The translations under genes and the position numbers were made by a program. From NCBI GenBank assembly GCA_946699065.1, contig CAMPDV010000056.1:744001-808000 (forward strand): a stretch of DNA of 64,000 nucleotides, written 5' to 3'. Numbering within the stretch: position 1 is the first letter of the stretch; the number at the start of each line of letters is the position of its first letter. This document shows, in pieces, positions 61,113 through 64,000 of this stretch. The notes under the pieces are model-generated. The model did no database searches, was not told the DNA's origin, and saw nothing but the letters and a program-made list of their open reading frames with translations. This DNA comes from Loxodes magnus (Eukaryota; Ciliophora; Karyorelictea; Loxodida; Loxodidae).

Positions 61113-61582
61113 GAGCAAGCTATTGATTGTTATTTTATTTTAATTAGGATCTTAAATTTTTATTATTCCCTTTATCTTCTAAAATAGCAAGCCCCATCAT
61201 ATAGCTTCACTATTTATCTATCTATCAATCTAAATCCAATCAATCCATTACTTATTCTACTTTAACTTCAATACTAAGAAATTCTGAAACGGCTATTTAA
61301 ATTTTGTCTAAGTTAGCAAATCGAAGATAAGTAAGTTATAGGTTCAAATGCATTACAAATTTAGCAACTTAAAATGTTTGTAATTCATAATTTAAGCTTT
61401 AACTACTACAACAAATGCTAGTTTTAATATCCGTTTTATATATAGAAAGACATAATTAGATTAGAGAGGCAAATAAGGTTTTTAAAGTGGTTAGTACTTT
61501 AATTTAATTACACTTGGATAGAGAGTTTAATATAACTCCTTGTCATTTACATGATAACTCTTCTAACTCTCAACTAATTAAA
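61113..61582. other. AT-rich spacer
   Basis: Nothing recognised except 3' and 5' flanks. Confidence 0.4.
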
Positions 61583-62507
61583 ATGAGAGTGCACTTTCTC
61601 TGGATACTTTCACTCATTGCTATTGCTTATTCTGTTAAAACTAAACGTAGTGAAGAGAGTAAAATAATGAATCATGTTAATTTGTTAGAAATTAGTGAGG
61701 AGAAATTATCAGAAGGTAAATAAGGTATGTAGTAAGAACCTAAAAACTAGAAGTTTCTATAATAGAATGTAAGTTTGGCTTTATATACAGATCTAAAAGC
61801 TATAAGTCAAAAGCTAGGTGTAGGATTAGTAATTTCATCACGTTAATAACTATCATGTCACTAGAAATGAAGACAAAAAGAGATTAGAAAATAATGACTT
61901 AACGGCTTCATCTATTCAGATGTCTAAGATATAGGAAAACTCAATCTTAAATCCTGATTTAATCCAATAATAGAAATAAAAACTTGAAGAAAAGGCTAGT
62001 TAGCAACTTCATGTTCATCATCACAAATTAGCATTTGAAAAGCCAGAAAATATATAACTTTAAGAAACTAAGAGTAATTAAACCGTTAATTTGGTACCTA
62101 ATCAAGATAAAAACAGCACATAAGAAAGCAGTTAATAGAAAAACAATTAGACGTAAAATTAAAGTGATTAGAAGAAAAATGAAACTGAGCAAATGCAAAA
62201 TAGTTCTCAAACTAAGAACTAAACCACTGATGTATAGCAAAAAGCTAGTTAGCAGACAAACCAAACTGATGCTCATATATCTAATCAGAAGAACATAAGG
62301 AATATAACAGTAGTCTTATTAAAATAAGGAAAAGAAGGAGCAAAAAATTTTACAAAGAATATTGAAGGGATAAATATAGACGAGCCTATCATATTTTATA
62401 TCAATGAAAATGGAGCAAATTCTCTTACTAAATTTTAGAGTTTATGGATAGGTTTGCTAATAAGTTGGATATTGTTTGTTTAAAAATTTTATTTTATTTA
62501 GTTTCTG
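61583..62507 (+). CDS. Secreted or single-pass membrane protein, Asn/Gln-rich, many N-glycosylation sites
   Basis: Not recognised. ATG 61583 starts a signal peptide (MRVHFLWILSLIAIAYS). A likely 22-nt intron (61769-61790, GTAAGT...TACAG) leads into a long low-complexity luminal part with a His run (LHVHHHKL) and a dense series of N-X-T sequons (NQT, NST, NET, NQT). Near the end is a folded-looking segment (NITVVLLKQGKEGAKNFTK), then one hydrophobic helix (LWIGLLISWI). A last 28-nt intron would place TGA 62505-62507 right behind the helix, giving a type I membrane protein; without it the frame runs to TGA 63081. Exon 3' structure is therefore uncertain. An upstream ATG at 61514 would bury the signal peptide and is disfavoured. 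Confidence 0.55.
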
Positions 62508-63462
62508 AATACTTAGAAAGCTTATAAAGCAAATATCCTTCTAAAAATAAATACTAAAATAGCTTAATTTTATTAAAGGCCTTACTTCTTAAAAATTGTA
62601 TCTATATTTTTTAATCTTTCATTAGAAAAGGATGATAAAGGATTCAGGCTGTCTTTTTACTTAGAATCTAAAATATACAATAGCAATATCTGCCAAGAGG
62701 TGAAAAATAAGTGCAATTCATTAATAAAAATAGAAAGGCTCTTAAATTAATCACTAACTACCTTACTTCTTTTTCCTAACTTTAAAAGCATAAACTCTAA
62801 ATTCGAGCTTTAAGTAAGGATTAAATCCTTATTGGTTAGAACTTACTATGAAGTAATTCTTAGCATTACTCTTCATATATTAGCTAGTTCTAAATAATCT
62901 CACAAAATGCCTTCTTATATTTATTCTAATTTTCTAACCTTATAATTTAGTAGCACTCTTGCAAATTGTCTAAAATTCTGTAGTTGGTATCATACTGTCT
63001 CAAGTTATAACTATATGTTTGATAGTAATTTTCATATTTAGTACTATATATATATATAAATATTTAAAGAGCTTATATGTTGAATAGTTGTAATCTGGCA
63101 AGGATTATTCTTTTTTTGAATTAAAGCCTAAAGCTTTAGTATTTACTATTGAAGTTTAATACAAATAAAGTTCCTTAAGCCTTATTCTCTTTCAAACTCT
63201 GTTGGAAGTAGTAATCATGATCACTTTATTTTCCTTTATTGCAAGAGTGAGAAATTACTTGTTTATTAATTTGGTATTTTTTTAGTAGTTCAAGAAAGTT
63301 AAGTTTGTCCTCTCATTCATATAAGAGGAAAAGAATCTTATATATGCTTTTATTCATTAAAAACTACTTATTTAGGTTTTATAAGCAAAGTAAATTATTG
63401 AATTCAGATTTTTCTCTATCAACTGGTTATGCTTTTAACTTATAAGGCTTTAAACTAAGTTA
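62508..63462. other. AT-rich spacer (or 3' extension of the upstream gene)
   Basis: No domain recognised; the upstream frame stays open to 63083, but composition looks non-coding. Confidence 0.35.
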
Positions 63463-64000
63463 ATGAATACTATTTCCATTCTCATTTCATTTTTATCTCT
63501 ATTTTACTTTTTTAACCGCGAACTTCTAATTACTTCTACCCAGAAAATGTTTATACTGATCTAGATTAACTAAACTATGGAAAGGATTATAATAGATATA
63601 GCTATGGCATTAGTTAAGATCTGATAGAAATCAAATCGTTATTCTCTAAGAAGTCATATACAAAATTAATCGCTAGCATTATTAAATTTGGATCTTGACT
63701 ACAGCCAAGTCTTCCAATATTTAAGTTTTTTCTCCTTAATATAAGAAACTTTAATATTCAATCTACCTTTAAATTTGCCTAAGCTCAATATTTTTGACAT
63801 AAAGAGTACGATATGGAATGTAAAACTAAAGGGTAATAATAAAAGCGATGAAGGTTAAGTATTCATATCTTTCAAGGAAGATGCCAATTTATTATAGAAA
63901 GAAGGAAGTTTAACTACTGTTATCTTAAAATTGTAGATAATATACTTAGATTTAATAGAAAAAGATACTAAGAAGGATTTAAAATTAGTGTTTCTTTTAA
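63463..64000 (+). CDS. Partial unknown gene with putative signal peptide, runs off the window
   Basis: ATG 63463 begins a hydrophobic leader (MNTISILISFLSLFYFF). The same frame is open to the window end and closes with convincing protein sequence (FDIKSTIWNVKLKGNNKSDE, GQVFISFKEDANLLQKEGSL). Between about 63520 and 63640 another frame reads better (NYFYPENVYTDLDQLNYGKD, YNRYSYGISQDLIE), so one or two short introns probably exist. No domain can be named. The 3' end is missing. Confidence 0.45.

Noticed and set aside
1-64000. Bacterial-type operons, Shine-Dalgarno sites, CRISPR arrays, rRNA or tRNA genes
   Set aside because: None found; the window is eukaryotic nuclear DNA with spliceosomal introns. 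The bacterial-like HslU is the mitochondrial type and has an intron and recoded Gln codons.
1-64000. Condylostoma-type code (table 28)
   Set aside because: No gene here needs TAA or TAG as its stop; all clear stops are TGA. A single window cannot fully exclude it.

Overview
This window is nuclear DNA of a ciliate that reads all three standard stop codons as amino acids. In every recognisable gene TAA and TAG stand inside the frame where homologues have glutamine. TGA stands inside the frame where homologues have tryptophan (MORN repeats, a class III cyclase, a cyclic-nucleotide phosphodiesterase). The same genes also end at TGA. This is the karyorelict code (NCBI table 27: UAA/UAG = Gln, UGA = Trp or stop by context), so a Loxodes-like karyorelict is the best guess. 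The sequence is AT-rich. Introns are tiny (mostly 16-28 nt, GTAA...YAG) and genes are separated by 0.1-2.5 kb of AT-rich spacer. Open frames called with the standard code are mostly exon fragments or shadows, so the genes below were rebuilt by reading TAA/TAG as Q and TGA as W or stop and removing small introns.

Layout. 0.7-11.6 kb (all minus): a Cyc8/Ssn6-type TPR co-repressor, a mitochondrial-type HslU unfoldase, a basic Gln/Lys-rich protein, and a ZIP-family metal transporter. 13.5-17.8 kb (plus): an unknown protein, then a decayed otubain-like region and a decayed RING-rich region. 17.7-33.3 kb is an accessory block made of three pairs of inverted duplications: A/A' carry a PP6-type phosphatase, B/B' carry a bZIP transcription factor, and C/C' have no recognised gene. 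The order is A-B-A'-C-B'-C'. Between them lie non-LTR retrotransposon debris, two short elements that share its 3' end, and a degenerate zinc-knuckle (Gag/ORF1-like) sequence. 34.5-48.8 kb (all minus): a large unknown protein, a PDE, a nine-repeat MORN protein, a dual-specificity phosphatase, and two unknown proteins. 50.9-64 kb (all plus): a coiled-coil protein, an FAD/NAD(P)-binding protein, tryptophanyl-tRNA synthetase, a voltage-sensor/adenylyl-or-guanylyl-cyclase fusion, a secreted or membrane Asn-glycosylated protein, and a partial gene running off the end.

How genes may relate. The cyclase and the PDE make and destroy cyclic nucleotides, and the cyclase carries a complete S1-S4 voltage sensor, suggesting membrane-potential control of a second messenger. 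The duplicated phosphatase has one intact copy and one copy that has lost an active-site Arg and the C-terminal Leu. The duplicated bZIP has a G-box (CACGTG) just upstream of its start, consistent with autoregulation. Tryptophanyl-tRNA synthetase is itself a player in an organism where UGA is Trp. No rRNA, tRNA, CRISPR or bacterial operon features were seen.
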